Shown: positions 10,342-20,332 of the stretch, piece by piece
Layout of the letters: each line of letters starts with the position of its first letter
How positions within the stretch are numbered: position 1 is the stretch's first letter
Origin: Burkholderia sp. NRF60-BP8
Lineage (GTDB): Bacteria > Pseudomonadota > Gammaproteobacteria > Burkholderiales > Burkholderiaceae
Assembly: GCF_001522585.2 (NCBI RefSeq)
Contig: NZ_CP013373.1
Coordinates: forward strand, 620,001 to 684,000
Reading direction: 5' to 3'
DNA: 64,000 nt
Position numbers and translations under genes: made by a program
The notes under the pieces: model-generated
What the model saw: the letters and a program-made list of their open reading frames with translations, nothing else
Told to the model about the DNA's origin: nothing
Database searches by the model: none

Positions 10342-11628
10342 ATGTCTTCGCAACAGCAGTCCATCCCGTCCTACCTGCACGCCGACGATCTCGGCCCGTG
10401 GGGCAACTACCTTCAGCAGGTCGATCGCGTCGCGCCGTACCTCGGTTCGCTGTCGCGCTGGCTCGAAACGCTGAAGCGTCCGAAGCGCATCCTGGTCGTC
10501 GACGTGCCCATCGAGCTCGACAACGGTACCGTCGCGCACTTCGAGGGCTATCGCGTGCAGCACAACGTGTCGCGCGGCCCGGGCAAGGGCGGCGTGCGCT
10601 ACCACCAGGACGTGACGCTGTCGGAAGTGATGGCGCTGTCGGCATGGATGTCGGTGAAGAACGCGGCCGTGAACGTGCCGTACGGCGGCGCGAAGGGCGG
10701 CATCCGCGTCGACCCGCGCAAGCTGTCGCGCGGCGAGCTCGAGCGCGTGACGCGTCGCTACACCAGCGAAATCGGCATCATCATCGGCCCGAACACCGAC
10801 ATTCCGGCGCCGGACGTCAACACCAACGAACAGGTGATGGCGTGGATGATGGATACCTTCTCGATGAACCAGGGCCAGACGTCGACCGGCGTCGTGACCG
10901 GCAAGCCGATCGCGCTCGGCGGTTCGCTCGGCCGCAAGGAAGCGACGGGCCGTGGCGTGTTCGTCGTCGGCTGCGAAGCGGCGAAGAAGAAGGGCCTCGA
11001 GATCGAAGGCGCGCGCATCGCGGTGCAGGGCTTCGGCAACGTCGGCGGCATCGCGGCGAAGCTGTTCCAGGAAGCGGGCGCGAAGGTGATCGCGGTGCAG
11101 GATCACACGGGCACGATCTACCAGCCGGCCGGCCTCGATTCGAACAAGCTGCTCGACCACGTCGCCCGCACGGGCGGTGTCGCGGGCTTCGAAGGCGCCG
11201 AGCCGATGCCGAACGACGAATTCTGGACCGTCGAAACCGACATCCTGATCCCGGCGGCCCTGGAAAACCAGATCACCGAGAAGAACGCATCGAAGATCCG
11301 CACGAAGATCGTCGTCGAAGGCGCGAACGGCCCGACGACGACGGCGGCCGACGACATCCTGAGCGCGAACGGCGTGCTCGTGATCCCCGACGTGATCGCG
11401 AACGCAGGCGGCGTGACCGTGTCGTACTTCGAGTGGGTGCAGGATTTCTCGAGCTTCTTCTGGACGGAAGACGAGATCAACCACCGTCTCGAGCGCGTGA
11501 TGCGCGAAGCGTTCGCCGGCGTGTGGGCGGTCGCGGAAGAGCACAAGGTGACGGTGCGTACGGCGGCGTTCATCGTCGCGTGCAAGCGCATCCTGATGGC
11601 GCGCGAAATGCGCGGCCTGTACCCCTGA
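10342..11628 (+). CDS. gdhA: Glutamate dehydrogenase
   Basis: A 428-residue Glu/Leu/Phe/Val-type dehydrogenase interconverting glutamate and 2-oxoglutarate plus ammonia. The substrate-binding/catalytic lysine region [13 protein letters not shown], the upstream [13 protein letters not shown] and the Rossmann glycine motif GFGNVGG are intact. The start is the ATG at 10342, with TTGGAG at 10331-10336. An in-frame TTG at 10282 would add 20 unlikely residues. NAD versus NADP preference cannot be settled from sequence alone. It is followed by the glutamate/aspartate ABC transporter, so import and oxidation of glutamate are encoded side by side. Confidence 0.96.
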   Translation: MSSQQQSIPSYLHADDLGPWGNYLQQVDRVAPYLGSLSRWLETLKRPKRILVVDVPIELDNGTVAHFEGYRVQHNVSRGPGKGGVRYHQDVTLSEVMALSAWMSVKNAAVNVPYGGAKGGIRVDPRKLSRGELERVTRRYTSEIGIIIGPNTDIPAPDVNTNEQVMAWMMDTFSMNQGQTSTGVVTGKPIALGGSLGRKEATGRGVFVVGCEAAKKKGLEIEGARIAVQGFGNVGGIAAKLFQEAGAKVIAVQDHTGTIYQPAGLDSNKLLDHVARTGGVAGFEGAEPMPNDEFWTVETDILIPAALENQITEKNASKIRTKIVVEGANGPTTTAADDILSANGVLVIPDVIANAGGVTVSYFEWVQDFSSFFWTEDEINHRLERVMREAFAGVWAVAEEHKVTVRTAAFIVACKRILMAREMRGLYP

Positions 11629-11654
11629 TCGGTTCGACTACGATCGACGCATGA

Positions 11655-11716
11655 CGCAATCCTCGCGATTGCGTGCATGAACCCTCGCGGGCGGTGCCGA
11701 ATCCGGCGCCGCCCGC
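11655..11716. repeat. Two hairpins between gdhA and gltI
   Basis: CGCAATC (11655-11661) pairs with GATTGCG (11667-11673). GCGGGCGG (11687-11694) pairs with CCGCCCGC (11709-11716), with further GCCG/CGGC pairing inside. Neither has a T run, so they are weak termination or processing hairpins after gdhA. Confidence 0.5.
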
Positions 11717-11859
11717 GTGCGCATTCAGGCGCCGGACGAGCGCCGGAAGCCGGGAGGACGGCTTCGCACGGGGCGATTCGTAGTGCGGTAAACAACCAGT
11801 ACTTTCAAAAATATTACTTTGATACACTGGCGCGGGTTTTAGCCAAGGAGATGACCAAA

Positions 11860-12753
11860 ATGAAATACCACAAGGCAGTCCTGATGGTGGCGGCGCTTTG
11901 CGCGTTCGCAAGCGGCGCGCATGCTCAGGAGACGGGCACGCTGAAGAAGATCAAGGACACGGGCGTGATCGCGCTGGGCCACCGCGAATCGTCGATTCCG
12001 TTCTCTTACTATGACCAGAGCCAGCAGGTGGTCGGCTATTCGCGCGACTTCCAGATGAAGGTCGTGGAGGCGGTGAAGAAGAAGCTGAACCTGCCGAACC
12101 TGCAGGTGAAGAACATCCCCGTCACGTCGCAGAACCGTATTCCGCTGGTGCAGAACGGCACGGTCGACATCGAGTGCGGCTCGACGACCAACAACGCCGA
12201 GCGTCAGCAGCAGGCTGCATTCTCGAACACGATCTTCGTGATCGGCACGCGCCTGATGACGAAGAAGGATTCCGGCGTCAAGGATTTCGCCGACCTGAAG
12301 GGCAAGACGGTCGTGACGACTGCCGGCACGACGTCGGAGCGCCTGCTGCGCAAGATGAACAACGACAAGCAGCTCGGCATGAACATCATCAGCGCGAAGG
12401 ACCACGGCGATTCGTTCAACACGCTGGAATCGGGCCGCGCGGTCGCGTTCATGATGGATGACGCACTGCTCGCGGGCGAGCGCGCGAAGGCGAAGCAGCC
12501 GGGCGAATGGGTGATCGTCGGCACGCCGCAATCGGAAGAGGCTTACGGCTGCATGATGCGCAAGGGCGATGCCGACTTCAAGAAGGTCGTCGACGACGCG
12601 ATCTCGCAAGTCGAGAAGTCGGGCGAAGCCGCGAAGATCTACGCGAAATGGTTCGAGAACCCGATCCCGCCGAAGAACCTGAACCTGAACTTCCCGCTGT
12701 CCGAGTCGATGAAGAAGCTGTACGCGAACCCGAACGACAAGGCGCTCGACTGA
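11860..12753 (+). CDS. gltI: Glutamate/aspartate ABC transporter, periplasmic binding protein
   Basis: A 297-residue family 3 solute-binding protein. Residues 1-22 form a Sec signal peptide ending AHA before QETGTL. The mature part contains GVIALGHRESSIPFSY, CGSTTNNAERQQQ and MDDALLAGERAKA, all typical of the DEBP/GltI group. It captures glutamate and aspartate in the periplasm for GltJK. Two ATGs lie close together. The one at 11860 is chosen because AAGGAG at 11845-11850 is nine bases before it; the ATG at 11851 would touch that sequence. gltJ, gltK and gltL follow on the same strand. Confidence 0.94.
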   Translation: MKYHKAVLMVAALCAFASGAHAQETGTLKKIKDTGVIALGHRESSIPFSYYDQSQQVVGYSRDFQMKVVEAVKKKLNLPNLQVKNIPVTSQNRIPLVQNGTVDIECGSTTNNAERQQQAAFSNTIFVIGTRLMTKKDSGVKDFADLKGKTVVTTAGTTSERLLRKMNNDKQLGMNIISAKDHGDSFNTLESGRAVAFMMDDALLAGERAKAKQPGEWVIVGTPQSEEAYGCMMRKGDADFKKVVDDAISQVEKSGEAAKIYAKWFENPIPPKNLNLNFPLSESMKKLYANPNDKALD

Positions 12754-12837
12754 TCACACTGCCGTTGATGCAGAAATGACGCTCATGAGACGGAAGAGGC
12801 CACGCTTCTTCCGTTTCTTTTTGCTGGAGTCTTGCCC

Positions 12838-13578
12838 ATGTCTTACCACTGGAACTGGGGCATCTTCCTGAGCCCCGTGTCGACCGGCGAGCCGACGACT
12901 TATTTCGGATGGCTGATGTCCGGCTTCTGGGTGACGATCGAAGTGTCGCTCGTCGCCTGGGTCATCGCGCTGATCGTCGGATCGCTGTTCGGCGTGCTGC
13001 GCACCGTGCCGAACAAATGGCTGTCGGCGATCGGCACCGTGTACGTGTTGATCTTCCGGAACATTCCGCTGATCGTGCAGTTCTTCATCTGGTATCTCGT
13101 GATACCCGAATTGCTGCCCGCGTCGATCGGCACCTGGATCAAGCAGTTGCCGCCGGGCACGCAGTTCTTTACCGCGTCGATCGTCTGTCTCGGCCTGTTC
13201 ACGGGCGCGCGCGTGTGCGAACAGGTGCGCTCGGGGATCAACGCGCTGCCGAAGGGTCAGCGCGCGGCCGGCCTCGCGATGGGCTTCACGCAATGGCAGA
13301 CGTATCGCTACGTGCTGCTGCCCGTCGCGTACCGGATCATCGTGCCGCCGCTCACGTCGGAATTCCTGAACATCTTCAAGAACTCCGCCGTCGCGTCGAC
13401 GATCGGCTTGCTCGATCTGTCCGCGCAGGCGCGCCAGCTCGTCGACTACACCGCGCAGACCTACGAGTCGTTCATCGCGGTCACGCTCGCTTACGTGCTG
13501 ATCAACCTCGTCGTGATGGCGTTCATGCGCTGGATCGAAGGCCGTACGCGGCTGCCCGGCTATATCGGAGGCAAGTGA
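12838..13578 (+). CDS. gltJ: Glutamate/aspartate ABC transporter permease
   Basis: A 246-residue inner-membrane permease of the HisMQ type with about five membrane helices. The EAA-type cytoplasmic loop [18 protein letters not shown] couples to the ATPase. It begins [13 protein letters not shown], as GltJ proteins do. The start ATG at 12838 has TGGAG about ten bases before it. The stop codon overlaps the gltK start by one base (TGATG), so translation is coupled. It pairs with GltK to form the translocation channel. Confidence 0.93.
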   Translation: MSYHWNWGIFLSPVSTGEPTTYFGWLMSGFWVTIEVSLVAWVIALIVGSLFGVLRTVPNKWLSAIGTVYVLIFRNIPLIVQFFIWYLVIPELLPASIGTWIKQLPPGTQFFTASIVCLGLFTGARVCEQVRSGINALPKGQRAAGLAMGFTQWQTYRYVLLPVAYRIIVPPLTSEFLNIFKNSAVASTIGLLDLSAQARQLVDYTAQTYESFIAVTLAYVLINLVVMAFMRWIEGRTRLPGYIGGK

Positions 13579-14255
13579 TGCATCAGTTCGACTGGAGTAG
13601 TATTCCCGGCGCGCTGCCGACGCTGTGGTCGGGGGCGGTCGTCACGTTCAAGATCACGCTGATCGCGATCGTGGTCGGGATCGTCTGGGGCACGCTGCTG
13701 GCGCTGCTGCGGCTGTCCGGCGTGAAGCCGCTCGCGTGGTTCGCGAAGGCGTACGTGACGGTGTTCCGCTCGATCCCGCTCGTGATGGTGCTGCTGTGGT
13801 TCTTCCTGATCGTGCCGCAGGTGCTGCAGGGCGTGCTCGGTCTGTCGCCGACGATCGACATCCGCCTCGCGTCGGCCATGGTCGCGTTCTCGTTGTTCGA
13901 AGCCGCGTATTATTCCGAGATCATCCGCGCCGGCATCCAGGCGGTGCCGCGCGGGCAGGTGAATGCCGCGTTCGCGCTCGGCATGAACTACGCGCAGGCG
14001 ATGCGCCTCGTGATCCTGCCGCAGGCGTTCCGCGCGATGGTGCCGCTGCTGCTCACGCAGGCGATCGTGCTGTTCCAGGATACGTCGCTCGTGTACGTGA
14101 TCAGTCTCGCGGACTTCTTCCGCACGGCCGCCAACATCGGCGATCGCGACGGCACGACCGTCGAGATGGTCCTGTTCGCCGGCGCATGCTATTTCGTGAT
14201 TTGCTCGTTGGCGTCTGCTCTCGTCAAGGGTCTCCAGAAAAAGGTCACAAGATGA
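13578..14255 (+). CDS. gltK: Glutamate/aspartate ABC transporter permease
   Basis: A 225-residue HisMQ-type permease, the partner of GltJ. It has about five membrane helices and the coupling loop [18 protein letters not shown]. Its ATG overlaps the gltJ stop, and its own stop overlaps the gltL start (ATGA), so the three genes are translationally coupled. GGAGG lies about nine bases before the start, within the end of gltJ. Family length is normal. Confidence 0.93.
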   Translation: MHQFDWSSIPGALPTLWSGAVVTFKITLIAIVVGIVWGTLLALLRLSGVKPLAWFAKAYVTVFRSIPLVMVLLWFFLIVPQVLQGVLGLSPTIDIRLASAMVAFSLFEAAYYSEIIRAGIQAVPRGQVNAAFALGMNYAQAMRLVILPQAFRAMVPLLLTQAIVLFQDTSLVYVISLADFFRTAANIGDRDGTTVEMVLFAGACYFVICSLASALVKGLQKKVTR

Positions 14256-14977
14256 TTTCCATCAAGAACGTTTCGAAGTGGTACGGCCAGTTTCAGGTCC
14301 TCACCGAATGCACAACCGAGGTCAAGAAAGGCGAAGTGGTCGTCGTATGCGGCCCGTCGGGCTCGGGTAAATCTACGCTGATCAAGACCGTGAACGGCCT
14401 GGAGCCGTTCCAGCAGGGCGAGATTCTCGTGAACGGCCAGTCGGTCGGCGACAAGAAGACGAACCTGTCGAAGCTGCGCTCGAAGGTCGGGATGGTGTTC
14501 CAGCATTTCGAGCTGTTCCCGCACCTGTCGATCACCGAGAACCTGACGCTCGCGCAGATCAAGGTGCTCGGCCGCGGCAAGGACGAAGCGACCGAGAAGG
14601 GGATGAAGCTGCTCGATCGCGTCGGCCTGAAGGCGCATGCGCACAAGTTCCCGGGCCAGTTGTCGGGCGGCCAGCAGCAGCGTGTCGCGATCGCGCGCGC
14701 GCTGTCGATGGACCCGATCGCGATGCTGTTCGACGAGCCGACGTCCGCTCTCGATCCGGAGATGATCAACGAAGTGCTCGACGTGATGGTCGAACTCGCG
14801 CAGGAAGGGATGACGATGATGGTCGTCACGCACGAGATGGGCTTCGCGAAGAAGGTCGCGCATCGCGTGATCTTCATGGACAAGGGCGCGATCGTCGAGG
14901 ACGACCGCAAGGACGATTTCTTCTCGAATCCGAAATCGGACCGCGCGAAGGACTTCCTCGCGAAGATCCTGCACTGA
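14252..14977 (+). CDS. gltL: Glutamate/aspartate ABC transporter ATPase
   Basis: A 241-residue ABC ATPase of the polar amino acid class that powers GltIJK. Walker [10 protein letters not shown] is at residues 34-42, the ABC signature is LSGGQQQR, and the Walker B region reads [14 protein letters not shown]. The Q-loop ([12 protein letters not shown]) and H-loop (VVTHEMGFA) are present. The ATG overlaps the end of gltK. A strong terminator 30 bases after the stop ends the gltIJKL operon. Confidence 0.96.
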   Translation: MISIKNVSKWYGQFQVLTECTTEVKKGEVVVVCGPSGSGKSTLIKTVNGLEPFQQGEILVNGQSVGDKKTNLSKLRSKVGMVFQHFELFPHLSITENLTLAQIKVLGRGKDEATEKGMKLLDRVGLKAHAHKFPGQLSGGQQQRVAIARALSMDPIAMLFDEPTSALDPEMINEVLDVMVELAQEGMTMMVVTHEMGFAKKVAHRVIFMDKGAIVEDDRKDDFFSNPKSDRAKDFLAKILH

Positions 14978-15007
14978 GCGTTCGCGCGTCTTGCGCGCAC
15001 CCACGCG

Positions 15008-15042
15008 AAAACCGCCCGGCATGCCGCCGGGCGGTTTTTTTT
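15008..15042 (+). terminator. Terminator after gltL
   Basis: ACCGCCCGGC (15011-15020) pairs perfectly with GCCGGGCGGT (15026-15035) around ATGCC and is followed by eight T residues. Flanking A residues before the stem also allow some termination from the opposite strand, where the autotransporter gene ends at 15059. Confidence 0.92.
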
Positions 15043-15058
15043 CGTCCGCCGCCGGGCG

Positions 15059-18000
15059 TTACCAGCTGTACCGGTAGCCGACCTGCCCGACGATCCCGCG
15101 CCGGTAATCGCCGCCGATGTTGCGCGCGATCTTCGCATTCGCGTACAGCTCGCCCGACTTGCCGAAGCCGGCGGTCACGCCGACGCCGAGCTCGTACCAC
15201 GTGCGCCCGAGATGCGTCGCGAACGGCGTGCCGCCGACGACGGTCTGCCCCGGCGACAGGAAGTCGTGCAGCACGTCGGCCGTGAAGTACGGCGTCGCGG
15301 CGCCGCCGCCCGCGTCCGACTGGAGATTCGGCCGGAAGAAGCGCACGCCGACGCGGCCGCGCAGCGCATGCGTCGTCGTGCCCGAGACGGCCGACACGTT
15401 GTCGTTGAACCCGTTCAGCTTCAGGTACTGGTACATCAACTGCGCCTGCGGCTCGACCGCGATCGGCAACGTGCCGAGCGCGAACGGCTTGCCGACTTCC
15501 TGCGACAGCGCGACGCCGAAGCCGTTCTGCGACGCTTCGTTGCCGTAGCTGTCGCGATAGCGGTTGCCGTAGTGCGTGACCTGTCCGACGCTGTCGAAGT
15601 AGGTGCCGTCAGGCAGATAGCGCGTCCAGTAGCCGCCCACGCTCTGCGCGTGCATCTCGACCGAGCCCGTCGATGTCGACAGGTTCGGCGAGCCGGCGCG
15701 CGCCATGTCGCTGAAGCTTGCATTCGCCACGCCGATGCTGGCCGTCACGCCCGCATGCGTGCTGCCGGCGCCGTTCGGCGCCTGATCGACGGTCCAGTCC
15801 TTGCCGAACTGCGCGAAGAACGTGCGTTCGTCGGCCGAGAAGCGGCCCGCGTTCGCATCGAGACTCTGGCCGCCGATACGCCCCCACACGCCGTCGCGAT
15901 TGCCGGGCTGCTGCTTCTCGACGTTGTAGATGTCGCCGACGCGCTCGTGCAGCCGGCCGAGCGTCGAGAAGCCGTAGTCGACGTTCAGCAGCGGTGTCAT
16001 CGCGTAGCCGGAGACGCCCGGGCGATACGCGAGCGCGCCGCCGTTGCCGTTGCCATTTCCGTCGTTGCCGCCGTCGCCGCCGCCGGACGGGTGGATCGGG
16101 TCGCCGGGGTCGGTCGGGTCGAGCTGCGAACGCAGGTACCAGCCGTTCGCGTCGCTTTGCCCGCCGCGATAGAGCCGGTACTCGTATGCGCCGGCCTGTA
16201 CCGGGCCCGCGAGATGGAACGCCGACGCGGCGGTCGTGCCGCCGTTGGCCGTGACGACGACCGGAATCCCGTCGCCGGTCGTCTGCGCGCCCGTGCCGGC
16301 CGTATTGGCGATCTTCAGGCCGGTCGTGCCGGTCGCCGTGCCGCCGTTCACGATCAGGCGGTCGGTCGGCGACGCGTCGGCGCCGAGATACGTGTTCAGC
16401 GCGATCGTGCCGCCGTTGCCGACGTAGCCGCCGGTCGTCAGCGTCTTGTAGCTGCCGGTCAGCGTCGGCGAGCCGGTCGGCGCGGCGAATGCGACGAGGC
16501 CCGCGTTGCTCAGGCGGCTCACGACCGAGCTGCCCGTCATGCGCCACGTGCTCGTGCCGTCGACGGTCAGCGCGACCGGGTCGATCTTCCCGGTCAGCGT
16601 CGTGCCGTTCGCGAGGAACACGTTGCCGGTGCTCGACGCGTCGGAAACGATGTCGCCCGCGAGGTTCACCGCCGATGCGTCGAACGTCACGTTGCTGCCG
16701 TTCGCGAGGTTCAGCAGCGTGCCGTTGCCGGCCGTCACGACCGTGCCGTTGCGCACCGCGATGTCGGCCGTGCCGCCGCGCGCGGCGAAGGCCGGCCCGG
16801 TGGCGGCCGTCACGCTGCCGCCGTCGACGAGTACCGAGCTGGTCGCGCCGTTCGCGAGCGTGTCCGACGTCAGCACGCCGGCCGTCGCGCCCGCGAGCGT
16901 CGTGCCGGTCAACGCGAGCACGCCGCCGCTGTTCGCGGTTGCGCCGTTGCCGGCCGCGCTGGCGAGCGACGATCCCGCATCGGCGACGCGGCCGCCGTTT
17001 TGCACGACGACGGCATCGGCCGCGCTCCCCGATGTCGAGACTTTCGCGCCCGACAGCAGGGCCGTCGCGCCGGCGTCCATGACGATCGCATGGGCGTTCG
17101 AGCCGGTCGTCGCGACGGTCGTTCCATTGGCCGTGAGCATCGAATCGGCCCCCGACACGGACAGGCCGCGCGCATCGGCGCCCGCCGTGCGGACGACCGT
17201 GGCCGCATCGGTCGCGATGCGCGCGCCCGCGCCGGTCGACGTCAGGCCGGCGGCGCCATTGCCGGTCGTGGCGACCTGCGTGCCGGACAGCGCGATCGTT
17301 GCATTCGCACCGAGGTTGCGGATCCCGCTGCCCGCGCCGCCGACCGCGATCGACGTCGCGCCGGCCGCGATACCGCCACCCGTGACGGTCGCGTCGATCA
17401 GCACGCCGTCGGCGCTGCCGTTCGCGATGACGGCGCCGGCGCCCGACAGCGCGACGGACGCGCCGGCCCCCGTCAGGCGTACGCCCGCGATACCGTCGTC
17501 GGCTTCGATCGAGCCCGCATTCGCAAGCGTGGCCGACGCACCCTGCACGAGCGCGCCCGTGCCGTTGGCGACCCGGATCGTCGATGCGTTGTTCACCGTG
17601 CCGAGCGTGCCGGCCACGACGCCCGTCGAGCCGGCGCCGGTCAGCGACACCGTGCTGCGGTTCTCGAGCGTGCCGAGGTTTTGCGCGACGAAACCCGTCA
17701 CGCCGGCGGTCGACGACGTGACGGCGGCATCGTTGATCAGCGTCGTCGCGACCGGTGCGCCGGCATTCGCGCCGGCGAGATCGTGCGCCTGGCCGTCGAC
17801 GACGCCCGCGGTCGCGCCGGCCGCGTTCAGGTTGATCGTCGCGCCCGCGTCGATCGTACCTTTCGCGCCGCCTTCGACCGCGATCGCGATGCCGTTCGCG
17901 CCGTTGACGTTATAGACCGCGTTGCCGGTCGACAGCGTGGTGCCGGCATCGGTCGCGAGCACGCCGCGCGCCCGCTGGCCGTTGACGTCGGTCGTCAGCG

Positions 18001-20332
18001 CGCCGGCCGTCGACGCGCTCGTGTAGGCCGCGCCGCCCGCGACGCGGAACAGCGTCGAATCGTCGGTGTCGACGCTCAGGTGCTGCGCGGCGACGTTGAT
18101 TTTCGAGCCTGCACCGTATGCATAGAAGCCGATCTGGTCGGTGCCGGACGTGAAGGCCGGCACGGCGTTCGCCCCGACGTCGATCGTCGCGCCCGAACGC
18201 GCATGCACGCCGATCGCGCCGGTGCCGGTCAGGTTCAGCGCCCCGTCGATCGTGGCCTTCGCGAGCGGCCCTTCGGCCCACACGCCGTAGTTGCGCGTGC
18301 CCGACGCGGGATCGAGACCGCCGGCGACGTCGATCGTGCCGGTCGACGTCGCGGCCGTCGCGTTCGTGCCGGTGCCGACGACCATGATGCCGATGCCGTT
18401 CACGCCATTCAGCGTGATCGTGCCCGTGTTGGTCACGGCCGCCGCGGTATCGGCGGCGAGCATGCCGACGTTGGCGAGCGGCGTGCCGGGCGCGGCGCCG
18501 TCGACGACGATCGCGCCCGCGTTGGTCAGTGCGCCGGAGGTGGAGCCGATGCTCGCCAGCGCGGCGCCGTTCTGCGTTTGCGTGCCGATCACGATCGTGC
18601 CGAGGTTGCTCGCGGTGCCCGACGCGCCGAGCAGGATGCCGTACGCGTGCGCGGACAGCGCGACGTCGTTCGCGGCCTCGGGCGAGGCGGCGTCGTATTG
18701 CGCGGCGCGGCCGAGATAGATCGTGCCGCCGGCTTCGTTCGTGAAGCTGCCACCGGCGACGAGGCCGCCGATCACCTGGCTGTCGAGCGTCGTCGCGTTG
18801 ACGCCGACGTTGATCGTGCCGGCGTTCGACGCGCGTGCGCCGTCCGTGACGGCGACCGCGTAGTTCTGCAGGTCGGGGCGCGTGCTGTTGAAGGTCCAGG
18901 CGCCGACGTTCATCACGCCGTTGTTGACGAAGGTCGTGCCGGCGCCGTTCGCGTAGATGCCGCTGCCCTCGGTGTATGCGTTGAGGCTGAAGTTGTAGGG
19001 CGGCGCGGCGCCGCCCGTGTCGAAGTTGTCGCCGGCGGCGTAGCCGGACGAAATCACGCCGTTGTTCACGCCGCTCGCGCCGGTCAGCAGGCGCACGAGC
19101 GTGAAGTCGCCCGACAGCCGTCCGTCGTTGACGAAGTGCGCACCGTTTTCGGCGAGGACCGCCGAGCTCGAGTCGATCGTGTTGGTGCCGCGAAAGTCGA
19201 TCTGGCCGTCCTTGCCGATGTGCAGCGTCGCGTTTGCGCCGGTGCCGTGCATCACCGTCAGGTAATCCATCGGCAGCGTGTTCTTGTCGCCCGGCGACAC
19301 GTTGTTCGCATACTCGAACGATTGCGTGGAGAACGTGACGGCCTGGCTGAACGCTTGATCGTAGGCGGCCTGCGAGCCGAGTGCGCCGCTCTGGACCGAG
19401 CGCACGAGAAAGGTGTTGTACGCGGCGAGCGACGCGGCGTCGGTGACCGTCCAGGCGCTGCCGTCGAACGCCGTGAAGGTGCCCGCGTACGTCGGCACGT
19501 CGAGTAGCACGTGGCTGACGGGGCCGCCGCTCGCGAGATAGTCGCCGGTGCCGAGCCAGACCTGGTTGCGCGAGTTCCAGTTGACGACGCTTTGCGCCGT
19601 GCCCGTGCCGTCCGCGACGAACAGGTCGGTCTGCTTGGGCGCCATCGTGATCGCGTTGCCGGCCGCCGTCGGCGCGCCCGCCGGAGCGCCGATCGACACG
19701 TCGAGCGTGCCGCCGGAGCGATCGACGGTGCCGATCCGCGTGTTCACGTACTGGTCGCCGTTCACGTCGTGATAGACCGGCACGTTGATCGAGCCGGCGC
19801 TCGATGCCACGAACGCACCCGAATCATAGGTCGCGACCGACGTATGGCTGCCGGTGATCGAGTCGGGCGTGCTGACGCTGCGCGTCTTGCCGCCGATCGA
19901 CAGCAGCGGCTGGTCGGGGTTGCCCGATACGACGGACGTGCTGCCGAGCGGCGTCAGCGTGTAGCCCATGTCGCCGGTCGCGCCGGTCCAGGCGCCCGTC
20001 AGGCCGACCCGGTCGCCGCCCGACACGGTCGTGGCGCCGGCCAGGTTGTCGTTGACCGTCGGGCTGAAGCTGTCGAGCGTGCAGGTGCCCCCGTTCGCGA
20101 TGGCGGCGCCGCTGCCGCACGTCGAAGCGTGCGCGGCGCCGGCCGACAGCGCCGCCAGTGCAGCGCCGAGCGCCGCGACGCGCAGCGGCGACCGGCGCGC
20201 CGTTGCGTGCGCGGTGCGGCGACTCGAACCCGACGCGCCGCCCGAGCGCTTGCCGCGCGCCCGGGCCGTTTCCGCAACCGCGACCCAGCAGCCGGCGGCT
20301 TCGCTCCATATCGATCGAAATGAGTGATTCAC
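15059..20332 (-). CDS. Type Va autotransporter (large adhesin-like) with extended signal peptide
   Basis: A 1757-residue secreted protein. Residues 1-30 match the extended signal peptide region of large autotransporters (FRSIWSEAAGCWVAVAETAR). A hydrophobic core follows, with a likely cleavage after AHA at residue 69. The passenger is very long, rich in Gly/Ala/Thr/Ser/Asn, with irregular NNG- and TG-type repeats that suggest a beta-helix. A glycine/asparagine-rich linker (about residues 1460-1480) precedes a beta-barrel domain of roughly 270 residues ending in YRYSW, with an aromatic C-terminus recognised by the BAM machinery. A surface adhesin or haemagglutinin role is likely from architecture; the ligand is unknown. 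It stands alone after an A+T-rich gap. Confidence 0.9.
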   Translation of the reverse strand: MNHSFRSIWSEAAGCWVAVAETARARGKRSGGASGSSRRTAHATARRSPLRVAALGAALAALSAGAAHASTCGSGAAIANGGTCTLDSFSPTVNDNLAGATTVSGGDRVGLTGAWTGATGDMGYTLTPLGSTSVVSGNPDQPLLSIGGKTRSVSTPDSITGSHTSVATYDSGAFVASSAGSINVPVYHDVNGDQYVNTRIGTVDRSGGTLDVSIGAPAGAPTAAGNAITMAPKQTDLFVADGTGTAQSVVNWNSRNQVWLGTGDYLASGGPVSHVLLDVPTYAGTFTAFDGSAWTVTDAASLAAYNTFLVRSVQSGALGSQAAYDQAFSQAVTFSTQSFEYANNVSPGDKNTLPMDYLTVMHGTGANATLHIGKDGQIDFRGTNTIDSSSAVLAENGAHFVNDGRLSGDFTLVRLLTGASGVNNGVISSGYAAGDNFDTGGAAPPYNFSLNAYTEGSGIYANGAGTTFVNNGVMNVGAWTFNSTRPDLQNYAVAVTDGARASNAGTINVGVNATTLDSQVIGGLVAGGSFTNEAGGTIYLGRAAQYDAASPEAANDVALSAHAYGILLGASGTASNLGTIVIGTQTQNGAALASIGSTSGALTNAGAIVVDGAAPGTPLANVGMLAADTAAAVTNTGTITLNGVNGIGIMVVGTGTNATAATSTGTIDVAGGLDPASGTRNYGVWAEGPLAKATIDGALNLTGTGAIGVHARSGATIDVGANAVPAFTSGTDQIGFYAYGAGSKINVAAQHLSVDTDDSTLFRVAGGAAYTSASTAGALTTDVNGQRARGVLATDAGTTLSTGNAVYNVNGANGIAIAVEGGAKGTIDAGATINLNAAGATAGVVDGQAHDLAGANAGAPVATTLINDAAVTSSTAGVTGFVAQNLGTLENRSTVSLTGAGSTGVVAGTLGTVNNASTIRVANGTGALVQGASATLANAGSIEADDGIAGVRLTGAGASVALSGAGAVIANGSADGVLIDATVTGGGIAAGATSIAVGGAGSGIRNLGANATIALSGTQVATTGNGAAGLTSTGAGARIATDAATVVRTAGADARGLSVSGADSMLTANGTTVATTGSNAHAIVMDAGATALLSGAKVSTSGSAADAVVVQNGGRVADAGSSLASAAGNGATANSGGVLALTGTTLAGATAGVLTSDTLANGATSSVLVDGGSVTAATGPAFAARGGTADIAVRNGTVVTAGNGTLLNLANGSNVTFDASAVNLAGDIVSDASSTGNVFLANGTTLTGKIDPVALTVDGTSTWRMTGSSVVSRLSNAGLVAFAAPTGSPTLTGSYKTLTTGGYVGNGGTIALNTYLGADASPTDRLIVNGGTATGTTGLKIANTAGTGAQTTGDGIPVVVTANGGTTAASAFHLAGPVQAGAYEYRLYRGGQSDANGWYLRSQLDPTDPGDPIHPSGGGDGGNDGNGNGNGGALAYRPGVSGYAMTPLLNVDYGFSTLGRLHERVGDIYNVEKQQPGNRDGVWGRIGGQSLDANAGRFSADERTFFAQFGKDWTVDQAPNGAGSTHAGVTASIGVANASFSDMARAGSPNLSTSTGSVEMHAQSVGGYWTRYLPDGTYFDSVGQVTHYGNRYRDSYGNEASQNGFGVALSQEVGKPFALGTLPIAVEPQAQLMYQYLKLNGFNDNVSAVSGTTTHALRGRVGVRFFRPNLQSDAGGGAATPYFTADVLHDFLSPGQTVVGGTPFATHLGRTWYELGVGVTAGFGKSGELYANAKIARNIGGDYRRGIVGQVGYRYSW

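Noticed and set aside
11827..11843. A sigma-54-like TGGC...GC element before gltI
   Set aside because: The GG-to-GC spacing is one base too long and the element runs up to the Shine-Dalgarno sequence, leaving no room for a start site.
15212..19507. A long open frame opposite the autotransporter (and similar long frames opposite edd, gntP, pqiB, pntB)
   Set aside because: Arg/Ala/Asp-rich translations without domains, caused by high-GC third positions on the opposite strand.
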